Notes: generated from the letters alone by a model not told the origin. Positions 8,545 through 18,569 are shown, counted from the stretch's first letter. The stretch is DNA of 64,000 bases from Nitrospirota bacterium (GCA_021801345.1 JAJYYA010000003.1:24372-88371); one strand, 5' to 3'. Numbers and translations: made by a program.

Positions 8545-8679
8545 ATGTCATTGACATTTAACCCCAGCAACCTTCGCCGGGCCAGAACTCATGGCTTTAG
8601 GAAGCGTATGTCGACCGCTGCCGGACGCAAGGTTCTTAAAAAACGCCGCGCAAAAGGTCGCTACAAGCTTTCTGTCTGA
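8545..8679 (+). CDS. rpmH: 50S ribosomal protein bL34
   Basis: This 44-residue, strongly basic protein starts [14 protein letters not shown] and contains [16 protein letters not shown], the diagnostic bL34 sequence. The ATG at 8545 follows AAAGGAG by seven bases. It lies directly before rnpA, the arrangement found next to the replication origin in most bacteria. Here dnaA is not on the other side; rplI is. Confidence 0.96.
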   Translation: MSLTFNPSNLRRARTHGFRKRMSTAAGRKVLKKRRAKGRYKLSV

Positions 8680-8690
8680 AATTTTTTCGC

Positions 8691-9014
8691 TTGAAACCGG
8701 TCCCTCTTACGCGCGGAGAGATCCAGCGCATTATTGAAACTCCCGGTATAAAGGTCGTCTCTTCGTCCTTTGTTCTCCTCTGCCAATTATCAAGCGAAAT
8801 TCGCCTGAGCGTTCTTGTCGGGAAAAAAATTGGAAAAGCCGTCTCTCGTAACCGGGTTCGAAGGAGACTGAAGGAAGCGTATCGCCTGACTTCTGGGTTT
8901 CCTTCAGGGCACTATATCATTATGGGTCGAAACCCGGCCCTTTCCTCTTCCTTTGACCAGCTTCTTGAGCAAATGGTCCAGGCCAGGAGAACGCTCGCTA
9001 GACTGAAGGCATGA
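8691..9014 (+). CDS. rnpA: ribonuclease P protein component
   Basis: Basic protein that binds RNase P RNA and helps it process tRNA 5' ends. The RNR motif region is visible as [25 protein letters not shown] sequence around residues 45-65. The start taken is TTG at 8691, 11 bases after the rpmH stop; no strong ribosome-binding site precedes it, so coupling to rpmH translation is likely. It has 107 residues. The RNA partner is also in this window, at 48484-48853. Confidence 0.92.
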   Translation: MKPVPLTRGEIQRIIETPGIKVVSSSFVLLCQLSSEIRLSVLVGKKIGKAVSRNRVRRRLKEAYRLTSGFPSGHYIIMGRNPALSSSFDQLLEQMVQARRTLARLKA

Positions 9015-9211
9015 CGATGCAGGGTCTGATATCACTTTATCAACGATATGTCTCTCCCTTCCTGCCACAATCCTGCCGATTCTATCCCTCCTGCTCTGAG
9101 TATGCCCGTTTGTCTTTTCAACGCTATCCTTTTTTCAGGGCTTTACTGAAATCCGTGTACCGGGTTTTTCGGTGCCACCCTTTTCATCCTGGCGGTATCG
9201 ATTTTCCCTGA
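9011..9211 (+). CDS. yidD: membrane protein insertion efficiency factor YidD
   Basis: A 66-residue protein with the family pattern [23 protein letters not shown], quoted here only by its key residues: two closely spaced cysteines in CRFYPSCS and the closing [12 protein letters not shown]. The start overlaps the rnpA stop by four bases. YidD helps YidC insert membrane proteins, and yidC follows 40 bases downstream. Confidence 0.94.
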   Translation: MTMQGLISLYQRYVSPFLPQSCRFYPSCSEYARLSFQRYPFFRALLKSVYRVFRCHPFHPGGIDFP

Positions 9212-9251
9212 AGACCCTTTTTCGATTTCCCTTTTTGGAAAGTGATTTTCA

Positions 9252-10811
9252 ATGTTTAAAAAAATGCTTCCTCTTGTCGCCATCGTCCTTGGCTTTAATT
9301 TTCTTCTTTACTATTACTTTTCTACCCATAACCCTTCTTCCGCTCCCGCACCTGCCCCTGCCGGAAAGGGGATTATCTCTTCGAATCTTATCTCTGTCCC
9401 TATGATCAACGATATGGAGTCTTCCCTTGTATCTTTTTCGAACAAGGACATTCGGCTTACATTTTCCCGTGTCTCGGGGACAATGACCGGGTGGAAACTG
9501 TTGTCCTACTTCACCGCCGATAAAAAAGCCAATATCGATCTTTTGACATCAAAGCCTGGATTTATGGGGGGAGGTCTTGTCGTTCGGGACAAGTCTGGCT
9601 TTCTTCCGCTGACTCTCGAGCGCTTTGACTTTAACGGCTCACCCATTTCCAGTTCCGATATTTCCTCCTCACAAGAATCATTGCTTAAAATCCATTACTT
9701 ATTTAACAATCATCCCGTCACACTTTCGTACACCCTTCCCCCTTCGGGCTATCGCGTCGGGATTACGATCGACAACCCTGACCACCTTTCACTCGTCTTT
9801 CTTCCCGGACTTAATTTTGGCATGTCTGATGAAGCCCAATTTATTGGTACAGAATTCCAGGGTCCCATTTATGGATCCCCTGATGGCAAAATGAACGAGT
9901 TCAAGAAGGATATCTCGGAGGTTTTTCCGCCAGCTTCCTTATCCTGGGTCGGTAATGAGACCAAATATTTTATCGGGTATATTTCTCTTAAAAACTTATC
10001 GGCTTCCACTGAAATCATCAAGGATAAAACGAATTCTTTTATTCGTCTTTCCACCGACTCTGTTCGTTCCTCTTTCTTCATTACCGGTGAACCCAAACGC
10101 TACTCTCTTCTCAAATCGGCAGAACCTGGACTTCTCGATACGGTAGACTTTGGCTGGTTTCTTTTTGGACGGATTACCCTTGTAAGTTTTCTGGCCAAGT
10201 TCCTCTTCCTTTTTCTTTCCTCTCTTTACGCCCACATGGCAAACTACGGGTTTGCGATTATCTTTGTGACCCTTTTAATCAAAATTCTTTTTTCACCCTT
10301 GGCCTATATGTCTTTTCGTTCGATGAACCAGATGCAACAGCTTCAACCTGAGATCAAAAAACTGCAGGCCAAGTTCAAAGACGATAAAGCACAACTCAAT
10401 GCCGCAATGATGGAGCTTTATAAGGAACGCCGGATCAATCCTCTCGGAGGCTGTCTTCCGGTTCTCGTCCAAATACCTGTTTTTGTGGCTCTCTACAACA
10501 TTCTTAACAATACCGTCGAACTTCGTCAGGCTCCATTTCTTTTCTGGATTCACGATCTTTCGCTTAAGGATCCCTACTATATCTTCCCCATCATTATGGG
10601 GATTACGATGGTAATTCAGACGAAGCTGACACCCTCGACACCCGACCCCATGCAACGGCGCATAATGCTTTTTCTTCCCGTTGTCATGACCTTTTTCTTT
10701 CTAAACTTTCCCTCCGGTCTCGTTCTTTACTGGATCGTCAACAACCTTCTTACTATTGGCCAGCAATATGTTCTTATGCGCTATGTTTTCAAGACGATCC
10801 CTGCCAAATAG
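9252..10811 (+). CDS. yidC: membrane protein insertase YidC
   Basis: Inserts and folds inner-membrane proteins with or without SecYEG. The 519-residue protein has an N-terminal transmembrane anchor (about residues 5-20), a large periplasmic beta domain (about 50-280) and a C-terminal bundle of hydrophobic helices (about 310-505). The conserved insertase core is shown by FVTLLIKILFSPLAYMS and by NPLGGCLPVLVQIPVF. The periplasmic P1 domain marks a Gram-negative type YidC. The third-position pyrimidine bias is stronger here than in genes further right. Confidence 0.95.
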   Translation: MFKKMLPLVAIVLGFNFLLYYYFSTHNPSSAPAPAPAGKGIISSNLISVPMINDMESSLVSFSNKDIRLTFSRVSGTMTGWKLLSYFTADKKANIDLLTSKPGFMGGGLVVRDKSGFLPLTLERFDFNGSPISSSDISSSQESLLKIHYLFNNHPVTLSYTLPPSGYRVGITIDNPDHLSLVFLPGLNFGMSDEAQFIGTEFQGPIYGSPDGKMNEFKKDISEVFPPASLSWVGNETKYFIGYISLKNLSASTEIIKDKTNSFIRLSTDSVRSSFFITGEPKRYSLLKSAEPGLLDTVDFGWFLFGRITLVSFLAKFLFLFLSSLYAHMANYGFAIIFVTLLIKILFSPLAYMSFRSMNQMQQLQPEIKKLQAKFKDDKAQLNAAMMELYKERRINPLGGCLPVLVQIPVFVALYNILNNTVELRQAPFLFWIHDLSLKDPYYIFPIIMGITMVIQTKLTPSTPDPMQRRIMLFLPVVMTFFFLNFPSGLVLYWIVNNLLTIGQQYVLMRYVFKTIPAK

Positions 10812-10829
10812 CGCTTACCTTGTGCATGC

Positions 10830-12161
10830 GTGACCATGGATCCGATCGTGGCTCCTGTCACTGTCCTGATCCCCCAACCCGTGGGTATACTCAGGATCTC
10901 CGGAGAAAAGGTTTGGCCTTTTCTTGCCCCCTTTTTTCCCGGAGTCGACTCTCCACCACCCGCGAGAACGGCAACACTTCTTTCCTTTTCGGTTAACGGC
11001 CATTGTGTTGATCAGGTTCTCCTTTTGTATTTTCCCTCTCCTCATTCCCTGACCGGGGAAGATGTCGTCGAAATCCATGCCCATGGCAATCCTCACAACG
11101 TGCGGTTTCTTCTCTCTCAGATTCAGAGTCGTGGTATTCGCCTAGCCAATCCAGGCGAGTTTTCTCTTCGGGCCTATAAAAACAAAAAGTTGTCTCTTCT
11201 TAAAGCCGAATCTCTTCACAGGATGATTTCTGCCCCCACGTACTCCGAATTTTTGGCAGCGCACACGTCTTTTTCTAATCCCAAGACTCATCCTCTTTTT
11301 GAGATAAAATCTCTTTTCCTAGAGACTCTTGCTCGTCTTTACTCCTTTTTGGACCACCCGGAAGAGCTTGACATGCCGTCCTATGACGCGACAAAGGAGG
11401 CTCTTATTTTCGCGATTACCTCCTTACTTTCCAAGTCATCGACACAACTCTCCCGTTTCAAAAAATCCCGTCGTTTCTTTCCGGCTTACTCCATTCTCCT
11501 GGCCGGAGCCCCCAACTCCGGGAAGTCTTCTTTATTTAATCGTCTTCTTCGGGAAAACAAAGCGATCGTCTCCTCTCTTCCAGGAACGACACGGGATCTT
11601 CTCGAAGGAAGGATTTCTTGCCCGTTTGGAGACATTATCCTTCTCGATTCGGCAGGATTTAGAGCTTCGAACGATCTTATTGAGGGGATGGGTATTGCCA
11701 AGGCTCGACAGACGATTTCTCGCGTAGACCTTCTTCTTTGGATCGCTTCACCGGATCATCCTAATGCGTTTCCGCTGAAGACACGGACACCGACTCTCAC
11801 TGTCTGGAACAAAGCGGATCTTTCTCCTGCTCCTTCCTCCCTGAAGCCTGACTTTTCCGTGTCAGCCCGAACTCGCAGGGGCCTCTCTTCCTTGATAACT
11901 TCTCTTCTTGCTCGCGCGGAAATATTTTACTCTCACTCGGCCGGTTCTGATCCTTTGCTCGACTCTTCTCGTCAAGCCTCTTCCCTTTCCGGATTTTCCA
12001 AGGCTCTTTCTAAGGCGCTTTTTTTTCTTTCTGCTGGCTCTTTTGATTTGGCTCTTTCCTCCCTTGAAGAGGCACGTCTTATGTTGGAAGATGGAATGGG
12101 AATGATTCCTTCGGAAGAAATTTATGACCGTGTTTTCACGCTGTTTTGTTTAGGAAAATGA
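10830..12161 (+). CDS. mnmE: tRNA modification GTPase MnmE
   Basis: With MnmG it makes the cmnm5 modification at wobble uridine 34 of tRNAs. The N-terminal folate-binding domain ends in a [12 protein letters not shown] segment. The G domain has P-loop [14 protein letters not shown], switch [13 protein letters not shown] and NKAD. The C-terminal Cys of the family is present in the final residues FCLGK. The start taken is GTG 10830; an ATG six bases later is equally possible. It has 443 residues. Its stop overlaps the mnmG start by two bases. Confidence 0.94.
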   Translation: MTMDPIVAPVTVLIPQPVGILRISGEKVWPFLAPFFPGVDSPPPARTATLLSFSVNGHCVDQVLLLYFPSPHSLTGEDVVEIHAHGNPHNVRFLLSQIQSRGIRLANPGEFSLRAYKNKKLSLLKAESLHRMISAPTYSEFLAAHTSFSNPKTHPLFEIKSLFLETLARLYSFLDHPEELDMPSYDATKEALIFAITSLLSKSSTQLSRFKKSRRFFPAYSILLAGAPNSGKSSLFNRLLRENKAIVSSLPGTTRDLLEGRISCPFGDIILLDSAGFRASNDLIEGMGIAKARQTISRVDLLLWIASPDHPNAFPLKTRTPTLTVWNKADLSPAPSSLKPDFSVSARTRRGLSSLITSLLARAEIFYSHSAGSDPLLDSSRQASSLSGFSKALSKALFFLSAGSFDLALSSLEEARLMLEDGMGMIPSEEIYDRVFTLFCLGK

Positions 12162-14005
12162 CAATGGTCTCTCTTTCTTCTTCTCCTTTTTGGGATGTGG
12201 TTGTCGTTGGTGGCGGCCATGCCGGCATCGAAGCGGCATTTGCCTCTTCACGCATGGGCGCTCGCACTCTACTTCTCACTCTCCATATCGACCTTATTGG
12301 CCAGATGTCTTGCAACCCGTCGATTGGCGGCATTGGAAAAGGCCATATCGTCCGAGAGATCGATGCGATGGGGGGCGCAATGGGACGTCTTGCCGACGCC
12401 TCCGCTCTTCAGCTCAAGATGCTTAATACTCGTAAAGGGGCGGCTGTCCAGGCGATCCGAGCTCAGTGCGATCGATATCGCTATCGGATGGAAGCGCGCC
12501 GTCTTCTCGACTCCCAACCGTCACTTTTTTTACGTCAAGGCGAGGTCGCCTCAATTTCTGTTGAGGGAGGGATTCTCAAATCTCTTGATCTTTCTGACGG
12601 TTCCCGTCATTTTTTTTCCTCTCTCGTTTTAACCACAGGGACTTTTCTGAATGGTCAACTCCATATCGGGCTTTCCTCAACCTCTGGTGGACGCGGAGGG
12701 GAGCGCGCCTCTCTCTCCCTTTCAGAGTTTCTTTCCCAGGACTGCGGGCTTTCTCTCGGGCGTCTTAAGACTGGCACTCCTCCCCGACTTCTCGGACGTT
12801 CACTCGACTTTTCACGCATGGAGATCCAGCCGGGGGATTCTCCTTCTCCCTTTTTTTCTCAGCTTTCTCCGCCTCTTTCCAATTTATTTTTGGGGACGAC
12901 CCCTCTTCCCTGCTATCTGACCTCGACTACCTCTGAAACCCGCGAAATCATCATGAAAAACCTTGACCGGTCGCCTCTTTATTCAGGGAAGATTCACGGG
13001 ATCGGTCCTCGCTATTGCCCTTCTATCGAAGACAAGATTGTCAAATTTCCTGACCGTCTCTCCCACCACATTTTCGTCGAACCGGAAGGGATCGATGTTG
13101 ACGAATATTATCCCAATGGCATTTCCACAAGCCTGCCGGTCGATGTTCAGGAAGCTATTCTTTCGACAATTCCAGGTCTTGAAAAAGCCGTTATTATGCG
13201 TCCCGGCTATGCGGTCGAGTACGACTTTGTCTTTCCTGATCAGCTTCGCCATACTTTAGCGACAAAGACCGTTTCGAACCTTTTTCTCGCCGGTCAGATC
13301 AACGGCACCACCGGGTATGAAGAGGCCGCCGGTCAAGGTCTTGTCGCCGGAATTAATGCCGCCCTCTCCTCCCAGGGGTCAGGGTCATGGGTTCCCGATC
13401 GACAGAGCTCTTATCTTGGGGTCATGGTCGACGATCTCGTGACGCACAGCGTCGACGAACCCTACAGGATGTTTACAAGTCGTGCCGAGAACCGCCTCTA
13501 TATCCGAAACGACAATGCCGTCGAACGCCTTTCTTCACAAGCATTGGCCCTCGGCCTTCTTACCTTCGAACAGGTCCAATATATCTCCTCCCGATTCGAT
13601 TTTTTTGAAAAGACCCGAAAGATTCTTCATTCAACCCGGCGTTCAGGAAAGTCCCTTTTAGCCCTTCTTCGTTCCCCGGACATCTCTCTTTCTTCTCTTC
13701 TCGTCGAACTGGGATTTGAGCTTTCCTCTATCCCTTCGCTTTGGGTTGATGCCCTTGAGCAGGAGATAAAGTACGAAGGCTATGTGCAGATCTCTTCGGA
13801 TCGCTGGAACCGAATGGAGGATCTTCCTATCCCCCCCAACTTCCTTGACAGGGATTTTCCCGGACTTTCCCTCGAGGTTCGCTCTCGGCTTAAAAAATCA
13901 CGTCCATCAACCCTTAGAGAGGCCCGTTCCCTTCGTGGGATGACACCGGGAGCGATCGATCTTCTCAGGATCTATCTTAAAAAGGATCACACCTCCCTTC
14001 CATGA
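12158..14005 (+). CDS. mnmG: tRNA uridine-5-carboxymethylaminomethyl modification enzyme MnmG
   Basis: FAD-binding partner of MnmE. The dinucleotide-binding motif [14 protein letters not shown] starts at about residue 14 and is followed by the invariant [15 protein letters not shown] second family block, [14 protein letters not shown], lies near residue 385. The ATG at 12158 overlaps the mnmE stop and is preferred over a TTG four codons earlier. The protein has 615 residues, typical of the family. Confidence 0.95.
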   Translation: MTMVSLSSSPFWDVVVVGGGHAGIEAAFASSRMGARTLLLTLHIDLIGQMSCNPSIGGIGKGHIVREIDAMGGAMGRLADASALQLKMLNTRKGAAVQAIRAQCDRYRYRMEARRLLDSQPSLFLRQGEVASISVEGGILKSLDLSDGSRHFFSSLVLTTGTFLNGQLHIGLSSTSGGRGGERASLSLSEFLSQDCGLSLGRLKTGTPPRLLGRSLDFSRMEIQPGDSPSPFFSQLSPPLSNLFLGTTPLPCYLTSTTSETREIIMKNLDRSPLYSGKIHGIGPRYCPSIEDKIVKFPDRLSHHIFVEPEGIDVDEYYPNGISTSLPVDVQEAILSTIPGLEKAVIMRPGYAVEYDFVFPDQLRHTLATKTVSNLFLAGQINGTTGYEEAAGQGLVAGINAALSSQGSGSWVPDRQSSYLGVMVDDLVTHSVDEPYRMFTSRAENRLYIRNDNAVERLSSQALALGLLTFEQVQYISSRFDFFEKTRKILHSTRRSGKSLLALLRSPDISLSSLLVELGFELSSIPSLWVDALEQEIKYEGYVQISSDRWNRMEDLPIPPNFLDRDFPGLSLEVRSRLKKSRPSTLREARSLRGMTPGAIDLLRIYLKKDHTSLP

Positions 14006-14607
14006 CACCATTTCTGTCTTGCACACTCTCTCCGACACTCTCCACAGTCACCTATACATCTTTAATGCGCTACGTAGAGATGCTTCAGGAATGGAACCCC
14101 CGAATTCGATTGACTGGCTTTCGATCCGAAGAAGAGATCTGCCGCCATCTTCTTCTTGAACCAATTCTTGCGTATCATTACTTGCAAAACCGACTTCCTG
14201 ATTCCCTCCAAAGAGTCGACTTTGGCTCGGGGAACGGCTCCCCAGGATTGATTCTGGCACTTCTTGACTCCAATCATCACTATATTCTTGTTGAGAGAAG
14301 CGGTAAGAAAAGGGCCTTCCTCGATTATGCCGCCCGACATCTCAACCTTACCAACGTCAGCATTCTTCCCGCCTTTGACAGACCCCTTTTATTCCCGATC
14401 GTTTTCATGAAAGCTATCACAATAAAAGATTTTCTTTCTGATCCAATGGTAAAAAAATTTTCTATCACCTCCTGTTTTTTCGTTCGTTTTGGAGAAGACT
14501 CCTGTCAATCTTGCTATTCTCTCTGCTCCTGTGTCATAAATGGAGGGATTTCTCAGTGGACCCAGACCGCCTTATTCTCTCTCTCCCTTAACGCTTTCAG
14601 GGGATGA
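14002..14607 (+). CDS. rsmG: 16S rRNA m7G527 methyltransferase RsmG
   Basis: Methylates G527 of 16S rRNA. The class I SAM motif is [16 protein letters not shown] at about residues 72-87, followed by [13 protein letters not shown]. The start overlaps the mnmG stop by four bases (ATGA). The C-terminal third is rich in Ser, Cys and Phe and looks less conserved than usual, but the total of 201 residues is normal. A parS site follows ten bases after the stop. Confidence 0.88.
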   Translation: MTPFLSCTLSPTLSTVTYTSLMRYVEMLQEWNPRIRLTGFRSEEEICRHLLLEPILAYHYLQNRLPDSLQRVDFGSGNGSPGLILALLDSNHHYILVERSGKKRAFLDYAARHLNLTNVSILPAFDRPLLFPIVFMKAITIKDFLSDPMVKKFSITSCFFVRFGEDSCQSCYSLCSCVINGGISQWTQTALFSLSLNAFRG

Positions 14608-14616
14608 TCTTACAAA

Positions 14617-14632
14617 TGTTCCACGTGGAACA
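14617..14632. promoter_or_regulatory. parS: parS centromere site
   Basis: The 16-base perfect palindrome TGTTCCACGTGGAACA matches the widely conserved bacterial parS consensus, differing from the Bacillus form only at symmetric positions. It lies 20 bases upstream of the parA start, in the gap between rsmG and parA. ParB encoded at 15415 is expected to load here and spread. No second copy was noticed in the window. Confidence 0.93.
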
Positions 14633-14651
14633 TTTTCAAAGGAGTGACCCA

Positions 14652-15422
14652 ATGGCGCACGTTGTAGCGATCGCGAATCAAAAAGGAGGAGTGGGAAAGA
14701 CGACGACAACAATCAATCTTGCCGCCTCTCTGGCGGTCGAAGAAAAAAAAGTGCTCGTCATCGACCTTGACCCCCAGTCCAACACATCAAGCGGATTTGG
14801 AATCTCTGCCGGAATCCCCCCCCTCTCTTCTTACGAGCTCCTTTCGGGCTCGAAGACGATCGAAGCTCTGTCTCGAAAGACAGACCTTCCCTTCCTTGAT
14901 GTTATCCCATGCTCGGTAGCAATGGCCGGATTCGAACCGGAAGTGGCAAGTGCCGATCCAAATGACAGGGCGAAAATACTTAAAAGCAGCTTAACTCCAG
15001 GGGATCTTAAAAAGTACGATTATGTTCTTCTCGACTGCCCCCCGTCTCTTGGATTTATTACACTCAATGCGCTCGTTGCGGCAGATTCCGTCCTTATTCC
15101 TGTTCAATGCGAATTCTTTGCCCTGGAAGGACTCGGGCAACTGATAAAAACAATGGAGAGGGTCCGTCAAAAGTGGAATCCAGATCTTAAAATTGAAGGA
15201 ATTCTGCCCACAATGTACGATAAAAGAAACAAGCTTTCGACCTCTGTCCTTGAGGAGCTCAAAAAACACTTTCATAAAGAGGTTTTTTCAAGCATTATCC
15301 CAAGAAACGTCACATTGGGGGAGGCCCCCAGCCATGGGAAACCCGCCGTTCTCTACGATGTGATGTCAAAAGGCGCTCAGTCTTACATGAGCCTAGCTAA
15401 GGAGATACTGGCCTATGGCTAA
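14652..15422 (+). CDS. parA: chromosome partitioning ATPase ParA (Soj)
   Basis: Deviant-Walker ATPase that moves ParB-parS complexes. The deviant P-loop is IANQKGGVGKTTTTINLA at residues 7-24, followed by VLVIDLDPQ (Walker A') and LLDCPPSLG (Walker B). The open frame extends upstream to 14604, but those codons only translate the parS palindrome. The ATG at 14652 is preceded by AAAGGAG and gives 256 residues, the normal chromosomal ParA size. It overlaps parB by eight bases. Confidence 0.95.
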   Translation: MAHVVAIANQKGGVGKTTTTINLAASLAVEEKKVLVIDLDPQSNTSSGFGISAGIPPLSSYELLSGSKTIEALSRKTDLPFLDVIPCSVAMAGFEPEVASADPNDRAKILKSSLTPGDLKKYDYVLLDCPPSLGFITLNALVAADSVLIPVQCEFFALEGLGQLIKTMERVRQKWNPDLKIEGILPTMYDKRNKLSTSVLEELKKHFHKEVFSSIIPRNVTLGEAPSHGKPAVLYDVMSKGAQSYMSLAKEILAYG

Positions 15423-16284
15423 GATCAGCCTGGGACGAGGCTTCGAATCCCTCTACGGAAACGACGAACCTGGGGGGGGGCCGCCCTCGTCGAAAATTCC
15501 CGTGGCAGAGATCAAGCCAAACCCCTTTCAGCCAAGAAAGACCTTCTCTCCAGAATCCCTCGAAGAACTGACAGAGTCGATCGGTCGGCATGGACTCCTT
15601 CATCCCGTCCTCGTTGTCAAGAGAAACGACCAGTTCACGCTCGTCTCGGGAGAAAGACGGCTCAGAGCTGCAGAAAGTTTGGGATGGAAGGAGATTGAAG
15701 CGGTCGTTAAGGATTTCACGGACCAGGAACTTCTTGAGATTGCACTTGTTGAAAACTTAAAAAGAAGTGACCTCAACCCGCTTGAAATTGCCGAAGGTCT
15801 CGAACAGCTCTCCCGGGAATTTGAGTGGACCCAGGAAACAATCTCCGAACATCTTGGGATAAAAAGATCTTCCGTTGCAAACTACCTGAGGCTTCTCGAC
15901 CTTGAACCAGATGTCAAAAAATCTCTACGGGAAGGGTCTCTGAGCTTTGGTCATGCCAAAGTCCTCTCGGGGCTGGAAGGGAAAGATCAGAGAAAATGGG
16001 CAAAAATAATCATTGCCAAGGGTCTCTCGGTACGGGCATTAGAAGAAAGGCTTGCCAAAAAACCAGCGCTCCCAAAGACAAAAGACAGCTCCGTTGAAAA
16101 ATGGATCGGGGAAAATTCTCAGGTTCTGAGTTCGACCCTCCATTGTCAGGCAAAAATTAAAAAACAGAATAAAGGCTGGAAGGTCGAGCTAAGTTTTAAT
16201 AGAATGGACGAGCTCGAAGAGATGATCACGAAACTGTCGGAGAAATCGACACTCCAGGAGGAAGGCTCAAACGATGAAATATAA
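15415..16284 (+). CDS. parB: chromosome partitioning protein ParB (Spo0J)
   Basis: CTP-dependent DNA clamp that loads at parS. The N-terminal nucleotide-binding domain shows NPFQPRKTF, the GERRLRAA motif and ENLKRSDLNP. The central helix-turn-helix, GIKRSSVANYLRLL, is the parS reader. A short C-terminal dimerisation domain ends the 289-residue protein. It overlaps parA at its start and the bactofilin gene by 11 bases at its end, which suggests that the three genes are translated together. Confidence 0.95.
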   Translation: MAKISLGRGFESLYGNDEPGGGPPSSKIPVAEIKPNPFQPRKTFSPESLEELTESIGRHGLLHPVLVVKRNDQFTLVSGERRLRAAESLGWKEIEAVVKDFTDQELLEIALVENLKRSDLNPLEIAEGLEQLSREFEWTQETISEHLGIKRSSVANYLRLLDLEPDVKKSLREGSLSFGHAKVLSGLEGKDQRKWAKIIIAKGLSVRALEERLAKKPALPKTKDSSVEKWIGENSQVLSSTLHCQAKIKKQNKGWKVELSFNRMDELEEMITKLSEKSTLQEEGSNDEI

Positions 16285-16663
16285 TGGACAAGAGAACGGA
16301 AAAGGCAATATTATTGCCTTTCTGGGAAAGGAAACACTTTTCAGGGGCTATCTCCAGTTTGAAGGGACGGTCAGGATCGACGGAGTCCTTGAGGGAGAGA
16401 TCCACTCGGAAAACACACTGATCGTCGGAGACGGTGCCTCGATTACGGGAACGGTCAATGTGGGACGGATCGTCTGCGGAGGGACTGTCAATGGAAAAAT
16501 CGTCGCGCAGGAGGCGATTCAATTCGTAAAACCGTCCAATATCAAGGGAGAGATCAAGACCCCGGTTCTGATGATCGAAGAAGGGGTTATATTCAATGGG
16601 CAATGCGAAATGAGTACCGGGATAAAGAAGGAAAAGACCTCTGAGGGCAATGAGAAAAAGTAA
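16274..16663 (+). CDS. bactofilin (BacM-like cytoskeletal protein)
   Basis: Short polymer-forming protein of 129 residues. A central run of beta-helix repeats carries the usual pattern of Gly and hydrophobic residues: FRGYLQFEGTVRIDGVLEG, then LIVGDGASITGTV and GGTVNGKI. A charged N-terminal tail and a Lys/Glu-rich C-terminal tail flank it, as in the family. Bactofilins form nucleotide-independent filaments. The gene overlaps both parB and mnmA. In Myxococcus, bactofilins position the ParABS machinery, so this linkage may be functional; that is inference. Confidence 0.88.
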   Translation: MKYNGQENGKGNIIAFLGKETLFRGYLQFEGTVRIDGVLEGEIHSENTLIVGDGASITGTVNVGRIVCGGTVNGKIVAQEAIQFVKPSNIKGEIKTPVLMIEEGVIFNGQCEMSTGIKKEKTSEGNEKK

Positions 16664-17750
16664 AAAAATCATCATTGGAATGAGCGGAGGAGTCGACTCC
16701 GCCGTCTCGGCTTGGCTGCTTATGAAAGCCGGATACGAAGTGACCGGGGTCATCCTGAAACTGTGGGAAAAGACAGACGAAGAGGGAAAAAGCTGGGGAG
16801 AACGCACGTGCTGCCATGTTCCGATGGTCGGATACCTCTGCGATCGTATCCTCGGAATTCCCCACGTCATTGTTGATGCCGAAAAATCATTCAGAAGCGA
16901 CGTCGTAGAGGAATTTAAAAACGCCTACCAAAACGGCGAGACACCCAATCCTTGTATTGCCTGCAATGAACATGTGAAACTACCCCTTCTCCGAAAATAC
17001 GCCCAAGAGTCAGGGATCTCTCTCGTGGCTACCGGCCACTATACCGCATGGAAACGTTCTCAGGATTTCGAGTGTACAGGACTCTCGATCGCGAAGGATC
17101 CCGCGAAGGACCAGTCGTATTTTCTCAGTCGAACAAAAGGAATCGACAGGGAGAATACACTCTTTCCCATCGGAACAATGACAAAGGCCGAGGTCCGGCT
17201 CTTGGCCGAATCCGCAGGATTTCCTGTCGCCGGTTTGCTGGAAAACCAGGAAGCATGCTTTATCTCGGAGAAAAGGGTCGCAGGCTATTTGGCGCAAAGT
17301 GAGACGCAGAAAGGCCAAAGTCCTTGGGCGGTCAAGACTGTCGATGGAGAGCAGATCGGATCGATTCCCACAGGAGTGGGTCTTACCCGGGGACAAAGAC
17401 GGGGGCTGGCCGTGTCCGGAGGGAGGAGGCTCTATGTCCACACTGTGAATATGGAAAAAAAGGAGCTTCTTCTTTCTGAGAAAAAAGAACTTCTTGAGGA
17501 TACCTTTTGGGTAAAGAATCCCATGGGCCCCCTTTTCGATTCAAAGAGATCTTATGAAGGGGAGATTCAAGTGAAATTTCGCTCGACGATGTCTCCGGTT
17601 TCCTGCCAACCAACATCTAGAGCCCGTTCAGAATTTCATCTCTCAACCCCAAACGACGGCATTGTCGAAGGTCAGATTGCCGCCTTCTATGATAGAATGA
17701 ACGTCCTCGTAGGGTCGGGAATCATTACTCGTAAAGGACGTTCACGCTGA
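16650..17750 (+). CDS. mnmA: tRNA-specific 2-thiouridylase MnmA
   Basis: Adds the 2-thio group to wobble uridine 34 in Lys, Glu and Gln tRNAs. The PP-loop motif is GMSGGVDSAVSAWLL at residues 10-24. The two redox-active cysteines are in NPCIACNEHVK and EACFISEK. The C-terminal beta barrel is present, giving 366 residues. The start overlaps the bactofilin gene by 14 bases. With mnmE and mnmG nearby, this window holds the whole chemistry for xm5s2U34. Confidence 0.94.
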   Translation: MRKSKKIIIGMSGGVDSAVSAWLLMKAGYEVTGVILKLWEKTDEEGKSWGERTCCHVPMVGYLCDRILGIPHVIVDAEKSFRSDVVEEFKNAYQNGETPNPCIACNEHVKLPLLRKYAQESGISLVATGHYTAWKRSQDFECTGLSIAKDPAKDQSYFLSRTKGIDRENTLFPIGTMTKAEVRLLAESAGFPVAGLLENQEACFISEKRVAGYLAQSETQKGQSPWAVKTVDGEQIGSIPTGVGLTRGQRRGLAVSGGRRLYVHTVNMEKKELLLSEKKELLEDTFWVKNPMGPLFDSKRSYEGEIQVKFRSTMSPVSCQPTSRARSEFHLSTPNDGIVEGQIAAFYDRMNVLVGSGIITRKGRSR

Positions 17751-18547
17751 GACCGGAGCGAGAGGAGGGAGAAGAAGACCTCCTCATTGTCGACGTCGAA
17801 ACGACCGGCCTTCTCTTCCAGAGGGAGGCCCGGATCGTAGAGATCGCGCTTTCGACATGGAACCGTTCGGGCAAAAATAAACAAATCTCCTCTCTCATCA
17901 ACCCCGGGGAGCCAATACCCGCTCTCTATACGAAGATTCATGGGATAGACGATGAAATGGTCAGAGATGCTCCCAGCTTCAGTGAGTTTTGGGAGGAGCA
18001 CAAAGAGGAGTTTCGCGGCAAACTGATCGTTGCCCATAATCTTTCCTTCGATCTGGGAATGATCAATCGTGAACTCATGAGATTAGAAAAAAGACCCTTG
18101 GGAAATCCTGGGATCGACACCGTTCCTGTATTAAAGACTCTCCTTCCCAAGGAAAAAAGCCATCGGCTTCAAAATCTGGCAAAGTCGCTCGGAGTCTCCC
18201 AAGAGAGAGGACATCGGGCAGAAGACGACGTAAGGGCGCTCGAACAGGTCCTTGCCATCGGGCTGGGAAAACCGCTCGACGAAATCTTCGGAAAACTCTC
18301 CATCGAGCTTTCCTTCTGGGGTGGGGCCGCCTCCCACCGCTACTTCAGGGACAATGTCTATTGGTGCCAAAAGACAGAGTCACCCCTCGAACTCGTCGTC
18401 GCTTTAAAGGGGACCGAAGGGGAAATGTCTTTGGAACTGATGAGATTCGAACGACCTGTCTGCACGGCAAAAAGAGTGGGAGAAGAAAAAGACGCCGTCA
18501 AACTTCCCTGGCTTTGGAAGGACGTGAGAAGAATTGAAGAGGCATAA
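17747..18547 (+). CDS. DEDDh 3'-5' exonuclease, DNA polymerase III epsilon-like
   Basis: DnaQ-family exonuclease. Exo I motif is LIVDVETTGL, Exo II is VAHNLSFDLGMI, and Exo III appears as HRAEDDVRALEQV. After the exonuclease domain (about residues 1-180) comes a tail of about 85 residues that I do not recognise. No ATG, GTG or TTG precedes the essential Exo I motif in this frame. The only upstream candidate is CTG at 17747, which overlaps the mnmA stop as CTGA and sits eight bases after AAAGGA. This gives 266 residues. The start is an inference; the exonuclease assignment is firm. Confidence 0.82.
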   Translation: MRPEREEGEEDLLIVDVETTGLLFQREARIVEIALSTWNRSGKNKQISSLINPGEPIPALYTKIHGIDDEMVRDAPSFSEFWEEHKEEFRGKLIVAHNLSFDLGMINRELMRLEKRPLGNPGIDTVPVLKTLLPKEKSHRLQNLAKSLGVSQERGHRAEDDVRALEQVLAIGLGKPLDEIFGKLSIELSFWGGAASHRYFRDNVYWCQKTESPLELVVALKGTEGEMSLELMRFERPVCTAKRVGEEKDAVKLPWLWKDVRRIEEA

Positions 18548-18569
18548 AATAAAGACAAGATGAAAAAGA

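Noticed and set aside
14604..14651. N-terminal extension of ParA
   Set aside because: These codons only translate the parS palindrome; the ATG at 14652 has the proper ribosome-binding site.
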